Shown here piece after piece: positions 1 through 15,579 of a stretch of DNA of 64,000 nucleotides. Position 1 is the stretch's first letter. Each line of letters opens with the position of its first letter. Position numbers and translations under genes: made by a program. Location: positions 248,001 through 312,000 of the forward strand of contig JAPVLO010000971.1 of NCBI GenBank assembly GCA_027257055.1, given 5' to 3'. The notes beneath the pieces were generated by a model. The model had not been told where the DNA came from, did no database searches, and worked only from the letters and a program-made list of their open reading frames with translations. Source of the stretch: Cephalopachus bancanus (taxonomy: Eukaryota > Chordata > Mammalia > Primates > Tarsiidae).

Positions 1-2644
<2,644 letters not shown>

Positions 2645-4399
2645 CTAAAAAGTAAAAAAGAAAAGCCAATCAACATTCATAATTTTTTGCTAAAATTCAG
2701 AGCTTTGGATTTATTATTCCACTAAACAATATTTTCCTCCTAAAAAGTCAGGCTGATGATTTCAGTGAGATCCTCTTGCTAATAACCTCTTAATCGTTCA
2801 ATGAAACTTGTCAGAATATGAGTCTTACATACATCATTTAAAAAAATCATCTTTAAATAGATGAACCAAAATTCTGTTACCGTGACAATTTCCTTGTCAT
2901 TTAAATTTGTCAATATTTCAGCAAACACAGTGTTTGCTTCTTCTGACAACTTTCAATAACATGAATATGAAGAAAACTGAAAGAATGCTTTCTGGCCAAG
3001 ACATGTCGGAAAGAATTTTCACAGAAACCCAAATCTTGGGAAAGGGCAAACCCAACTCCTTCTAGGAAGGAATGTTTTCACAAAAGGTTTGTGCTTGTTT
3101 TACTAGGGCTGTTCATTAACCGAATCACTCCTGGCATCCTTCAGCAGTAAGTCAAGGACATAAACTTTTTTCCTTTTGACTGCAAATTCAGAGTGTGAGA
3201 AGACACTGAAAAAAAACGAAATACATTTTTAAAACTTCACAAATCGAAGTAATACAAAGTTTAACTTTCTGGAGAACACCAGTTTAATTCTTTTGAGAAA
3301 AATCTCTATAGCTTAGAAATATAATTAAAATATTAATTTCCACCTCAAATAAAATATTTCATAGTTAACAGGCTGCTTTGAAAAGTGAAAAGTTAAAAAT
3401 GACTGTAGCTAGTCTGAAGGCTTCTATCTCTTAACTTCCCTAAAATAGGTGGGGATTTTTGCTGTTGGGTTTTTTTTCCTTTCATCTACTCTGTATGCCA
3501 ATGCTAGCTGAGAGGTCAAATACTGACTATAAACATTCTTCAGATTACTGTTAGATTTGTTTATACTTATGCAAGATAAATATTTATGACTTGTAAATAT
3601 TTGGGCTACAACATACAAAAAAATGTCTTATAAGGACAATGTGAGGATATAATAGAAACCATTTTAAATGATGACATTAATTAAGAAAGCACTACTAAAT
3701 CAGAGGTTAAATAAGTAGTATAAGTAGATTAGTAAAATGCTGCTCTATTTAAAACATTAGATTAACACTTTAGGGAACTAGTGATTTGTGGCTGGTTCAC
3801 AAAAGTTTGTTTAAACCCCTGTAGAATATATGTGGGTAGTAGCCATTGTCTGAATGGTTTCTATCTCTAAAAATCTCAACCTTGAAGTTTTGAACTGAGG
3901 ATTAGGATTATATTTTCCCACAGAAATAATGTTATGAATAGTGATTAGGTTCCCAGACCAGCCTATTGAAATAACTAAAATACTGTACATACTCAATAAA
4001 AAATAGTAAAAAAAACCTAAACAAAACACAAATCCAAAAAGCTGAGGAACCACAAGTGTAAAATAAAACACATTTAAAATATGTAACTTGCAATATGAAC
4101 AAGCTCTAGAGATCTACTGTACAATACTGTACCTAGTTTACAATACTGCACGTGCACTTAAAAATTTGTTAAGAGGGCAGATCTCATGTTAAGTGTTCTT
4201 ACCATAATTAAAAATAATAGATAACACTTAAAAAAGGCACTTAGTCATCACCTGACATGTCATAATGTTAGTGATCAAGCAAAGTTTAAATAACCAAAAT
4301 GAATAAATAAAAAGGTTTTTAAAAATCTCAAACCTGTTTGGGAAAAAAAGCTTCACAGGCTGATAGCATTATTATAACAAGCAGTAGGAGAACCATATA

Positions 4400-5975
4400 A
4401 AAAACACAATCCCATTCACTATAGTCACATACACACACAAATGAAATACCTTGGCATGCTCCTAATCAGAGAAGTGAAAGTCCTTTACAATGAGAACTAC
4501 AAAATGCTACTGAAAGAAATCAAGGATGAACAAACAAATGGAAAAACATCCTATGCTCATGGATTGAAAGAATCAATATTGCCAAGATGTCCAGCCTACC
4601 CAAGGCAATCTACAGATTCAATGCATTACCCAACAAATTACCAATATCATTTTTCATAGACCTGGAAAAACCAATACAGAAATTCATATGGAAACAAAAA
4701 TAGCATGGATAGCCAAAACAATCCTCAGCAAAAGGAACAAAGCAGGAGATATCACACTCCTAGGCTTTAAACTTTATTACAGGGCTATAGTAACCAAGAC
4801 AGCATGGTACTGGTACAAGAATAGGCACATAGACCAACAGAACAGAACAGAGATTCTAGAAGTCAAAACATGGTCTCTCAACCAACTAATCTTCAACAAA
4901 GGCACTAGTAACAATCATCAGGGAAAGACCATATTTACCAAATGGTGCTGGGAAAACTGGCTAACCACATGAAGAAGAATTAAACTGGACCCCTACCTAT
5001 CACCATATACAAAAAGCAACTCAAAGTGGATCAAAAACCTAAATGTAAAACCTGAAACTATAAGAATCCTAGAAGAAAATGTAGGAAACACCCTTATACA
5101 CATCAGAGCAGGCAACGAATTCTTGATCAAGTCCCCAAAAGTGAATGCCATAAAAGTTAAGATAGACAAGTGGGACCTCATTAAAATGAGAAGTTTTTGC
5201 ATAGCAAAATAAACCATCAAGAGAGTAAAGAGACCACCCACAGAATGGGCAAAAAATTTGCAAATTATACATCTGACAAAGGTCTAACATCCAGGATCTA
5301 AAAGGAATTCAAACAACGTGAAAGGGAAAAAACCCAAAAAACCAACCCCATTATAAAGTGGACAAAGGGCATGAACAGACACTTCTCAAAAGATGACATA
5401 CAAGCAGCCAACAGACACATGAAAAAATGCTCAGTCTCACTAATCATCAGAGAAATGCAAATCAAAACCACAATGAGATACTACTTAAATCCAGTAAGGA
5501 GTTATCCAGCTATAAGTCAAAAAACAACAGGTGCCAGCATGGGTGTGGAGAAAAAGGAATGCTTCTACAATGTTGGTAGAAATGCAAGCTAGTTCAATCT
5601 CTATGAAAAACAGTATGGTGATTCCTAAGAGGACTAAACATTGATCTTCCATATGATCCAACAACCCCTCTCCTGAGAGTGTACCTGGAGAAATATAAAT
5701 CATTCTACCAAAAAGACACCTACACACGCATGTTTATTGCTGCTCAGTTCACAACAGTAAAAACATGGAACCAACCCAACTGCCCATCAAAAGTGGACTG
5801 GATAAAGAAAATGTGGTACATATACACGATGGAGTACTCTGTAGCCATAAAGAAGAACAAAATTATGAACTTCGCAGCTACTTGGATGAATTGGAGACCA
5901 CCATATCAAATGAATTATCACAGAAACAAAGAACTGAACACCACATGGTCTCACTCATAAGTGTGCCTGAACACT
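4400..5975 (+). mobile_element. L1 fragment, 3' part of ORF2
   Basis: Sense L1 sequence from 'caatcccattcactatagt' through 'tggtgctgggaaaactggct' and 'caccatatcaaatgaattat' to 'tctcactcataag'. It is the C-terminal third of the ORF2 protein gene, split by stops and frameshifts: open pieces at 4441-4659, 4688-4972, 5371-5592 and 5679-5960. It stops abruptly soon after the ORF2 end; the sequence that follows is unlike the 3' ends of the other L1s in this window. Confidence 0.93.
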
Positions 5976-5999
5976 AGTCACATTAGCATAAGGAAGCTG

Positions 6000-6874
6000 T
6001 CAACTCACCCCTCTAGGGCTTGCTGAAGGCAGTCAAAATGGCCCTTCCATACTCACCACAGGGTCCCATTCTGCCTGCAGAGGCAGAAGCCTGGAATTTG
6101 TAGGAGCCATAAGACAAAGGAGAACAAGTATGTGATTTTCCCCTTCTCCTGAGGGAGAACTGTACTCTCCCTCAGGCAAAGTAAAGAATGGTGGATACTC
6201 AAAGGACCATGCATTAGAACCTGGAGGTGGTAGCCAGAAGAGCTCACTATCTCCTTCTCTGGAGGGATACTGAGTTGCAGCAACTTACAGGCCCACCTTG
6301 AGACACTAGGGAAAATTCCTGTGTGAGAGAGTCCTCGGGGTGGCTTGGCATTTGGGGTCCTAAGTGAAAAAAGACTGGTGCCTGCCTTTTTCGTGGCTAG
6401 AGGCCACCTGTAGCAACTCATGCTTGTAGTGTATGTTGGAGCAAGCCCGTGTGTTTCCCATGTGTCAGAGAGATGCTGAGGAAGGTAACCTACCTGGAGC
6501 CATCTCGATGGAGCTCCACCCAGGAGGGCTGCCTCCACAGAGTGAGAGGACTCAGAAGTAAAGAGGTGTGGGGGTAAACCCTGAGGGCGGGAGCAGTGAG
6601 GATGCTGCTGAGGCCCGCTGCAGAGAACATTGAGGACACAGAAGCTACACGTCTGCAACCCAGGGCAGAGCCAACACTGGGTGCCTACTACACCAAGGGC
6701 ATCGACAGCCAAGAAGGAACTGGCTGGCTGAGGCACATTATTATAGAACATGCTGTTTAAGTGCTTCTTTCTTCTTCCTATGAACAAACTCTTGAGTTCT
6801 TTGACATTAGCTAACAGCCCTAGCATGGGGCTGAGCACACAGTAGTGTCTAATAAATGTTTCCTCAAAAAACAA
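6000..6874. other. unrecognised GC-richer block with a 273-codon open frame
   Basis: Downstream of the L1 fragment is about 850 bases noticeably richer in GC than the surroundings. Its minus strand is open for 273 codons (6874 down to 6053), the longest open frame in the window. The translation shows no domain I recognise and is rich in Ser, Leu, Pro, His and Cys. The right-hand 75 bases (about 6780-6853, ending 'aataaatgtttcctc') look like an L2 3' end. It could be an unusual L1 3' UTR, an old LTR or retrocopy, or chance. I do not claim a gene. Confidence 0.4.
6780..6853 (+). mobile_element. L2-like 3' end
   Basis: The order 'agcatggggctgagcacac', 'agtagtgtct', 'aataaatgtttcctc' resembles the L2 3' terminus (a low-frequency 'lowest cost of tail' type ending in AATAAATGTTTG). 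It is short, so the assignment is tentative. Confidence 0.45.
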
Positions 6875-7127
6875 TGGAGTACTATATTTGAACTAGCACA
6901 TAGAGACTGTAAATAGACATTTAAAAAATTTAGAGCAACATAAAAATAAACATAGCAGGAATACTTATTTTAGCTTATTTTTTTAGGAACCAGATAGCAT
7001 TTCTCTTTGGTCCTGCTGCACAGTTAAAAACTTTTCCTCAAAGTTAAGAAATATATTTTGACCATAGTTTATTTAATTCTTTTTTTCTTTTGTTTCTTTC
7101 AAGTCTATCTGACTTCATAAAATCTTC

Positions 7128-7262
7128 AAGGTAGAAGAGACCTTAGACATCAACATCATTCAACTCTTCCATTTTAAAAAGGAGAAAGCTGAGGTCTAAT
7201 CAGCTGAAGTAAGTGCTCAGAGCAGCAGAGCAGCAGGGACTCAACCCTGGCCTGTTATGCTG
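7128..7262 (-). mobile_element. MIR-like SINE remnant
   Basis: Contains the reverse-MIR pattern of 'attttaaaaaggagaaagct', 'gaggtctaa' and 'agggactcaaccctggcctg'. Divergent and partial. Confidence 0.5.
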
Positions 7263-7479
7263 TCCTTTCACTCATACCAGATCTCCTCAGTTTGTACTAG
7301 AATTCAGTAACACACAATGCCTCATGCCAGGGAAATACCTTCAGCAGATATTTGGGGATAATGCAGTAGAAAAAGCTACTTATAGGCTGCAGGGAAAAAT
7401 TCACGAAATAGGATTTGAAAGCTATTGGCTAATCAATTGTAAGACTTGCCACGTTAAAGAATGTTAGGATCCTAACTCT

Positions 7480-7687
7480 ATCCTGGCCAGGCAGAAAATA
7501 TTTTAGGCTTTGTAGGCCATATGATCTTTGTCACAAATACTCAACCCTGCTGTGTTGTGCAAGAGTGGCCATTAATAATCCTTAAATAAATGAGCATGGC
7601 TGTGTTCCAATAAAACTTTATTTACAAAAACAAGTGGCCACCTGGATTTGGTCTGAGGGCTATTATTTGTGAACCCCTGCTCTAGAC
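7480..7687. mobile_element. hAT-like nonautonomous DNA transposon, copy 1
   Basis: A common mammalian element recognised by 'ttttaggctttgtaggcca', 'gtgttccaataaaactttat' and the right end 'gtgaacccctgctctag'. A second copy in the same orientation lies at 37040-37268. I recognise the family but am unsure of its Repbase name. Confidence 0.7.
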
Positions 7688-9272
7688 GTTTAAATTCAAA
7701 ATGGATTGGAATGACAAAATATATTTCCTTTTGCTATTTGCTTTCCTGAAATTTGAAGATAATCACATATTTGTAAAGCCGAGGTGTGGAATGAGAGGAA
7801 GAGGGAGGGAATAACGTTAATAAATTCTCTAGAGGGAAAACAAGAATGAATCTGTTATTGTTTATTCTCCTTTTTCTAATGAAATCACTGTTACCCAAGT
7901 TCAGTACTTTTTATTAAAAAAAAAAAATCCCACATACACAACACTAAGGCAAAACAAGGAAATGTGAACAGCTGCAAGGGGAACAGAGTGTCTCACACTG
8001 TCTCACTCAGACAGGCCTGCTCCTTGCCAGTATTTGGCACTGAGTCAGATATGACCACACACAGCTAGCTACATGGACACATTTCATTCACCTTTCTGTC
8101 TTAGGAAGCGTTGCTATAGTTCTGTTAGGAGGCCACATTTTACATTTGACATGGGTTGTTTCAAAAAAGGCAGAATAAAGTTGGTGTTGATATTAAATTA
8201 AAATATCCTAAGATTGTACTTTCAAACATAAAGATGATAAAATCAGTTAATATGTCACTTTTTATTCATATTCAAAGCACTAAATCAAGTTTCATTTTTA
8301 TCACACTCCATTATTTCTCACTTTCTTCTGATTCCTTGGTTCCCAAATAGAAGCCTTTGTTTTATTCATAGTTTATATGCAGCATTTATGAAGATCAACA
8401 TTTAAAATGAAATGGATGGTAAGAAGCTATAAAATAACTATCACTGAGTTATGGGTTCCACTAACTTTTTTGTACAAAGAAAACAAATCTAAGGACCAGA
8501 ATATATATTAGTTGAGACAAGATTATAACTTTTGAAACTAGACTGTAGGCATGGGCTTGTAGAGTTGCAGGGAATATTGAAGTTCATTACCAACTCCCAT
8601 CTTATCACTTACTTTATAGACAATGAAGAAACTTCCTGCTGGGAAAGAATTAAAGCTTGTATGAGTCAAATATTTAGCTGCAGGTGTGTAATGAAATGTG
8701 TCTGTGATTCTAATAAGACAGATGATAAAAGCGTATACAGGACTACACCATGCAACAATAATGAGAATTGAAATGACTTGCTCTAGAAACACAGAATATC
8801 TTATCAAGAACTTTCTTCACAGTTTCTGTGACTCATCTGTGAAGAAGCTGGGTGAACAAAAACAAAGTTCCGATGTCACATCTTTTCAGTGAACTGAGTA
8901 GATCAGTTTTCATTATACAACTGATATTTTCTCATATACATTTGAAATCCAGCAAAATGCTAGGGAAAGATGGTTTAATACTAAAATCAGGGAACTGATA
9001 TTCAACTACTGTATTAGAGCTGATTTTCTGAAGTTGGAGATCAGAAAAAAACCTTCTAAGATCTAAAATCAATTTTTTCCTGGTCCAGTTTATAAATAAA
9101 CTTGTTGTCTTTGGGTATAAACATGAAAATACCCTTTCAATGATCTTTGGCATCATTAAACATGTCATAGTCCAAACTTGAAGAAGAGCAGTATATTTAA
9201 CAAATATAAAGACTGCATAATAGGCAACATAAGTGTGAAAGAAACACACAGCAAAATTTTAAATGGCATTTT

Positions 9273-9580
<308 letters not shown>

Positions 9581-10043
9581 ATTTTCAAAAATATAAAGAG
9601 CTACAATACTTTGAGAAGAACTTATATAAACTGTCCATCTTACAAATCTAAGAATGATTATGTATCATTGGGATATTATGATTTACAAGAAGAAATCACC
9701 CAGGCCACTTTTCTTTTATGAGGTTAAAAAAACGCCTATCCTATCAGCACCCAAAATTGTTCTTCCTGAAAATTTATATTCCATAAAATTTCTAAAAATC
9801 AATTAAATTTTTTAAATAGTTGAAGAAAGTACTCAAATATTAGTCATGCAGACAACTATCTGCATAGCGATAGTGCACTCCATTCATTTGAAGGGTGCAC
9901 TTTTATTTTCTTTGTATATTATCATTACAATTTGTATTATGTGCTAACTTTCCCCTCAAAACTCAGAAAATATGTAAATAGCCACATTTTATAAATCTTA
10001 ACCTAAATTTGTTTCTCATCTTAAAAAGTGTGCTAACTCCAAG

Positions 10044-10436
10044 TGGATTGGATAAAGAAAATGTGGTACATATACATGATGGAACATTATGCAGCCAAAA
10101 AGAAGAACAAAATCATGGCCTCCTCAGTAACTTGGATGCAGCTGGAGACCATCATACTAAGTGAACTATCACAGAAACAAAAAACTGAATACTGCATGTT
10201 CTCGCTCACAAGCGGGCCCCAATCGCTGGTCATACGAACACAAGGGTGGGATCCACAGATGCTGGACATGGCTAGGGGGGTCAGGGAGGGAGGAAGAAGA
10301 GGGACATGTGGCAATACACTGGGTACCAGGGGGAGAGAGGGCAAACTAGAAGCCCAAATTTCACCTGCATGCAACCTACTTATGTAGTAAATCCCCACTT
10401 GTACTCTACAACTCCAAAATAAAATAATAAATAAAT
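10044..10436 (+). mobile_element. 5'-truncated L1, ORF2 end and 3' UTR
   Basis: Starts at 'gtggattggataaagaaaat' in the last part of ORF2 and runs into a G-rich 3' UTR ('ggggggtcagggagggagg') and the end 'aaaataaaataataaataaa'. Its 3' UTR differs from the L1s at 16600 and 37912, so it is another subfamily. Possible eroded target-site copies ('tgtgctaactcca' and 'tgtgttacatcca') flank it. Confidence 0.9.
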
Positions 10437-12214
10437 GTGTTACATCCATAAATCTGAAATAAAGTAGCAGGAGTTCCGCCCTGGAATTTATATTTTCCCT
10501 GAGAGTTCAGGGCAGCTCCCAAGACTATGGCCCACTTTATACTAGATAACTTGAGTTAAAGTTGGGCATGTAATGGATGACTATATACTGTATTCAGTGT
10601 CCAGTAAGAATGTCCTTGGATGCTCTTGAGTTAGATATTTCAGGAAAGCTTTAGCTTAATAGCATAGCAGTGAAATGCTATCTTAAATCAAGCTTTAGTA
10701 AACTCATGACAGGGAATATGTCCTTACTGGAAGTTATAAGAAGGGGCTCAGGTGGCCTTAGAATATGCTACTCTAAATTCATTTCTAAGGTTTTCTTCTG
10801 ACAGCAAATAAGGTAATTTAAAAATCAGTACCTCCAGGCCAATACATGATTTTCTGAAAGAGTTGCAAAATATACTGTATTCTGACAACAAAAGTACCCT
10901 AATGAGGCCCTTGTTTGGTTTAGGTTTCATTTGTCTGTGTACAGGGCTGCTTTTGTTCCAATTTTATTAGAACATTGCATTTACAAGGATTTATTTTTGA
11001 ATCTAAGAAATTAAGACTTGCTTGACCTCCTAATTCAATCCAAAGACTGTCTCTTTGGTGGCCTAACAATATAGACCAGTGTGGCACATTTCTGGTCAGT
11101 TGGCAGTTCTGAGAAATTCAAATACTAGCCTCAGATAACCTAACTTGACTATTCTCTAGGCCTTTTTCAACTGGCAAATAACTCTAAAATTGAGCCCTGT
11201 AAAAAACAAATCATAATGCCTATTCTTAAGCAAGCAAAAGAAGGCATGAGGAAAAACAACCAGTTAGGTTATATAATATAGGCAGTTTTATTTCGTTTTA
11301 ATAAAACCTTCTGAAATAGGGCATTTTAAAATACCAGGTACAAGAGTTTGTCCAACAGTGAGAAATTTTCACTATGATATATCATTTCCTTTCTATTTTT
11401 TAAGTGTTAAAATCCTATTTCTTAGCAAGAGCTCTTAAGTATCTACAATGATAGTTAAATGATATTTAAATTAAATATCTCATTATTAATTATCTGCTTT
11501 AAAAGACAACATTTATGCTACATTAGAAGTATCATTTTATTTAATTACTTTTGGCTTTTGATAGAATTTTTATTTTACATAGGTAAACACCAAGCATTTG
11601 TGCAAGTAGCTATAGCAAAAATGAATTCCTGTTGTAAAAAATTAAAAGAGAACAACACAAAGACAGTCCGGTAGAAGTAGTTTTATGATATAATGTTTGA
11701 AGGGCCACAAAGGGAAGAAAGCAGCTATGTTCTCAATTGTAAATGCTGCCAGCTATCTCATGGAACATTCCTTAACAGTATGCCACATTCCTTTCTGGGG
11801 GGAACCCCCTCCTTTCCTTGAGAACAGCATAAAGAAGAATCAGTGCTTGTTGCACTTTTGGAGGCTTTTTGAAAATTCCTTTGCCTTCTGGTAAAGTTGA
11901 CTATGGTGCCATAAAAAGAATGGCAGTCAGTGGGTAACACTAAAACTGAGGACAAGCTGATTCATTATTCTTGGTATTCTAGAGTAAATTCTAAACCCTG
12001 TTTTAAGAAGTAATTCATCTGAACAAATAAGGGAATTGGAAAGACTCCTGTAGTCAGTAATACTTTCAGTGAAAATCACACATTCCTTTCACAAAGCTGT
12101 ACAACATAGGAACTAACTTGGGACCCAGAAAGGGCAATGGTGTGGAGATGAAACTAAGGCAAAATTCCCTACTATTGGACAGCCTTATTTGAATAATTTG
12201 ATTTTCCCATTATA

Positions 12215-12650
12215 TAATTATCTACCATAAAACACTGATATATGAACGGACAAAAAATGTAGATACATAAAGCGGAATATTATTCAGCCTTTAAAAAGAA
12301 GGAAACTTGGACACCTGCTACAACATGGATGAAACTTGAGGACATTATGCTAAGTGAAATAAGCCAGGCACAAAAAGACAAATACTGTATGATTCCACTA
12401 ATATAAAGTACCTAGAGTAGTCAAATTGGTAGAAATGGAAAGCAGAATGGTGGCTGCCAGAGGCTAAGATGAGAGGGGAATGGGATATTTAACGGGTACA
12501 GAGATTCAGCTGGAGAGATGAAAGAGTTCTGGAGACAGAAGGTGGTGATGGTTGCACAACAATGTGAATGTACAATGTCATTGAGCTGTACACTTAAAAT
12601 TGTTAAAATGGTAAATTTTATGTTATGGATATTTTACCACAGTAAAAAAA
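12215..12650 (+). mobile_element. old L1 (L1M type) 3' end
   Basis: Sense L1 with 'ggaatattattcagcctttaa', 'aacatggatgaaacttgagg', 'gctaagtgaaataagccag' and the L1M-type end 'gtacacttaaaattgttaa' to 'ttttaccacagtaaaaaa'. The typical mammalian-wide L1M 3' UTR places it well before the lemur-type L1s. Confidence 0.9.
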
Positions 12651-12967
12651 AAGACCAAAAAAATTGATATTATGCTTTAAAAATTTGCTAAAAAGCTGTG
12701 AACTTTTGGAAATGGCACATAGGAATTTCAACATAGAAGGAATGCACTAAAACACGTTGCTCTGAGAGGGTGTCCTCCTTATTGAAAAACACATAAAACT
12801 ATTCATAGCATTTTCAAACAAAAAGCAATTTGAACTTCTTCTATAAGGCATAACTACACTTTGGTTAATACAACAGTTCTAGGAAGAAAAACACAAATGT
12901 ACTGTTTTATGAGTCAGCAGTAAATAGTAAAATTTAATAGTAAATTCTTAGCCAAAAAGTTCAATTT

Positions 12968-13266
12968 TTTTTTTTTTCCTTCTTGAGTTGGAGTCTCACT
13001 CTGTCACCCAGACTAGAGTGCAGTGGCTGTTCCCGGCCACCGCAGCCTCGACCTGCTGGGCTCCGGCGATCCTTCCGCCTCAGCCTTCCAAGTAGCTGGA
13101 ACTACAGGAGTGCGCTACCACGCCCGGCTGATATTTTTTTGGATTTATTGTAGAGATGAGGTCTCGCCAAGTTGCCCAGGTGGGTCTCGAACCCGCAGGC
13201 TCAGGAAATCCACTCACCTCAGCCTCCCAAAGGCGCGGGATTTCAGGCTGAGCCACCGAGCCCGGC
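12968..13266 (-). mobile_element. young lemur-type Alu
   Basis: Full-length dimer read as poly-T, 'gagttggagtctcactctg', then 'gatttattgtagagatgag', ending 'gagccaccgagcccggc'. It is flanked by a near-perfect target-site duplication: 'aaaagttcaattt' at 12955-12967 and 'aaaagttaaattt' at 13267-13279. Orientation matches CASK transcription. Confidence 0.95.
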
Positions 13267-13569
13267 AAAAGTTAAATTTTAATTGAGTGTGATAGCCCTG
13301 TGAAATCTACTAGGATGCTTTGGGCACTGCAGCAGGCAGGCAGCTTGGATTTGACATATTGGTGTCAGGACACAAGAACAATGTCACGAGGCAAGGCAAC
13401 TGCTGTGTAGTGGGAGTAAAGCATTACAAATGGTATTATGTGAGCCGCAGTACACTGAAATCCATAGCACACCAAAGGAGCTTCTAATAGGGTTTATCTT
13501 AAAATAATACAAGAAGGGTAAAACAGTTTTCTTTAGAAAAGAAAATGTAGCTACTCTCATTGTTTTTAT

Positions 13570-13735
13570 TTTTTAAAGCTTTGTTGAGGTATCATTTATA
13601 AACCCCATAATCTGCCTGTTTTAAGTGTACAGCTTGATAAATTTTAGTGAATTTATACAGTTGTACAATCATCATCTCAGTCTGGTTTTAGAACATTTCC
13701 TTACTCTCCACCCCACTGAAATTCCCTTGTTTTGT
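13570..13735 (-). mobile_element. old L1 fragment
   Basis: Antisense L1M-type 3' end sequence: 'gctttgttgaggtatcattt', 'tttaagtgtacagcttgata', 'acaatcatcatctcagtct'. Confidence 0.75.
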
Positions 13736-13759
13736 ATCTAAGAACTCTGCCTAACACAA

Positions 13760-13922
13760 AGTAATGAAGATGTATTACTATATTTTCTTTTAAAAGTTTT
13801 ATAATTTTAAGATCTTACGATAAATCTATAATCCATTTTGAGGTAATTTTTGTGTAGGGTATGGGGCAAGGGTCTAAGTTCATTTCTTTGTATACAGATA
13901 TCCAATTGCTTCAGTACCATTT
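13760..13922 (-). mobile_element. old L1 fragment cut by a piggyBac terminus
   Basis: Antisense L1 ORF2 sequence ('aatccattttgaggtaattt', 'gggcaagggtctaagttcat', 'gatatccaattgcttcagta'). It stops exactly at a TTAA (13923-13926) where a CCCTTTG terminus begins. The continuation of the L1 is not visible further on. Confidence 0.75.
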
Positions 13923-14620
13923 TTAACCCTTTGTTGGATGTCCCCTCTGAGAGGACATCATAAATCTAGCAAACCACTCGGATGTTACTTCTGAGGGGAC
14001 ATAAAAGATTACTGGTGACTGTATAAGACAAACTTATGCAAGCACAAATTTTTCACAAATTTATGTTTCTTTGAAATTTTCCATTCAAATTGCATGAAAA
14101 AGCAAATAAAGAGATGGAATACATGCTGAGATATATGTAAAAAAAATCAGCTGGGTGTTCCTAGAAAGAGAATGTGTGAAGTGCTTTCGCAGTGGTATCC
14201 ACACTTTGTAACAAACGGCATTGATAAAGAGCATTTGTATAAGAAAGGCAGCTGTGGGTATATTCTTTGTATCATAAGGCATATCTTGAAAAGATAGATA
14301 AGCAAGTTACGGAAGTCTTAAAAGAAAGACTTTTGAAGTTGAAGGCAGATTGTATTGAAGAATCAATCAGTTGAAAAGTGGTTTTCAGGAATTACGAGTG
14401 CGTCCTTCCACATTATCTTTGAACAACAGACTGGACAATAAGTTACATATTATTAATGTGGGAGGAAGAATATGAGACTGCATAGTTTGCTTGAACAGAA
14501 AAATACCAGGTGGAAGGCGTCAAACAAATTACTATTGCACAACATGTACCAATGAACCTGCAATGCATGTCGGTGACTGTTTCACATGTTATCACACGTT
14601 AGAAAAATATAAGTGAAAGG
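13923..14620 (+). mobile_element. decayed piggyBac transposon with transposase C-terminus
   Basis: The left end is TTAA followed by CCCTTTG, the piggyBac target and terminal pattern, then a subterminal near-palindrome (13938-13958) and a further 'aggggacat' at 13994. In the + strand, 14419-14613 is an open stretch with one internal TGA encoding a C-terminal cysteine-rich domain: DCIVC, then NYYCTTC, then HVGDCFTCYHT, ending at TGA. This matches the zinc-binding end of piggyBac transposases. A second block, LYKKGSCGYI (about 14230-14260), resembles the earlier GT-RKNRK region. The distance between blocks is far shorter than in a full transposase, so the copy is internally deleted. I could not place the right terminus. 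Confidence 0.72.
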
Positions 14621-14639
14621 AAAGGACATAACATGGAGT

Positions 14640-15340
14640 TAATATAGTCAGAAAGCAGCCATTTTAACACTGCCTAGTTGTCATGTTTTTCTAGCAGTTC
14701 ACTCTACCCTCTAATTACTAGCCAAGGACAGAACTGGTTTCTCAGAGGTAGCTATTGATAAATTGCATTACAATCCCTTCCCCAGCTTGTTTTGTACTAA
14801 TTAGTTTTTCTATTCCAAGTGTTTGCCTCCACCCATAAGACCCAAGTCAACTTAATCAGCCCCTCATGACCTTTGTGACACAAGAACCCATCGCCATGGC
14901 AGCAGTCATGTGACTGGACCACCTATCTGCTTGCTGTCTATGACCTGTCAGTACCTGAGCTTACCTGCCCTCCATGATGATGTGAAGCAGACCATCACCC
15001 AATCATTTTAACAACCTGCCCCCATCAAAGGGAAGGGTTAAAAGGCATTCAACCTAAAACAGCATTCGCCATTGCCTTGCTAAGTAAGCTATGGTCTGGC
15101 CATGTGTTCTTTGAGCTATGGCCAGGCCATGTTTCCTAAGCTTTGGTCCCCTCTGCTACCTTGAGGAGGTGAATCTCCCCCCACCTCTAATTTACTTTCT
15201 AAATAGACTATATTTTCCAATCTAACTTCTATGCAATTCTTTGCATCTTTTTTGTAGTACCAGATCACAAACCAGACATCCCTGTTGGGCCTGACCTAAC
15301 ATTTGGAAGCCCTGCTGGGATATATTTTTGACCTAACATT
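14640..15340 (+). mobile_element. LTR-like sequence, unclassified
   Basis: This block has an LTR-like order: a pyrimidine-rich U3-type part ('cataagacccaagtcaact', 'gcccctcatgacctttgtg'), a TATA-like 'gggttaaaaggcattc' (15035-15050), then an R/U5-type end ('gcaattctttgcatctttt', 'gtagtaccagatcacaaacc'). I see no clear TG...CA ends or flanking duplication and no internal retroviral genes. Old ERV LTR is my best guess, not a firm call. Confidence 0.4.
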
Positions 15341-15579
15341 TTGATATAAAATTTTTGATTTTTTGTCATAAATAAGTTCCTCAATGTCCAAAATTCCATT
15401 ATAAGCCAAATATCATTATAATAAAATAATTCGTTCCATTATACTACTTAATATGAAGAGATTAGTTTTTCGCTATTTTGTAAAAAAGTGAGGTAGAGTT
15501 GCTGTTAGGTGATGCGTGAGATGTCTGAGTTTATTGTATTTACATTCAGAAAAAAGAAGAACTGCTTTGAGATTATTTA

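Noticed and set aside
4441..5977. Several open frames of 70 to 94 codons on the + strand.
   Set aside because: They are pieces of one decayed L1 ORF2, broken by stops and frameshifts.
15038..15041. TTAA preceded by 'caaagggaaggg' as a possible right end of the piggyBac element.
   Set aside because: The terminal match to CCCTTTG is imperfect and the region between looks like an LTR, so the boundary is not supported.
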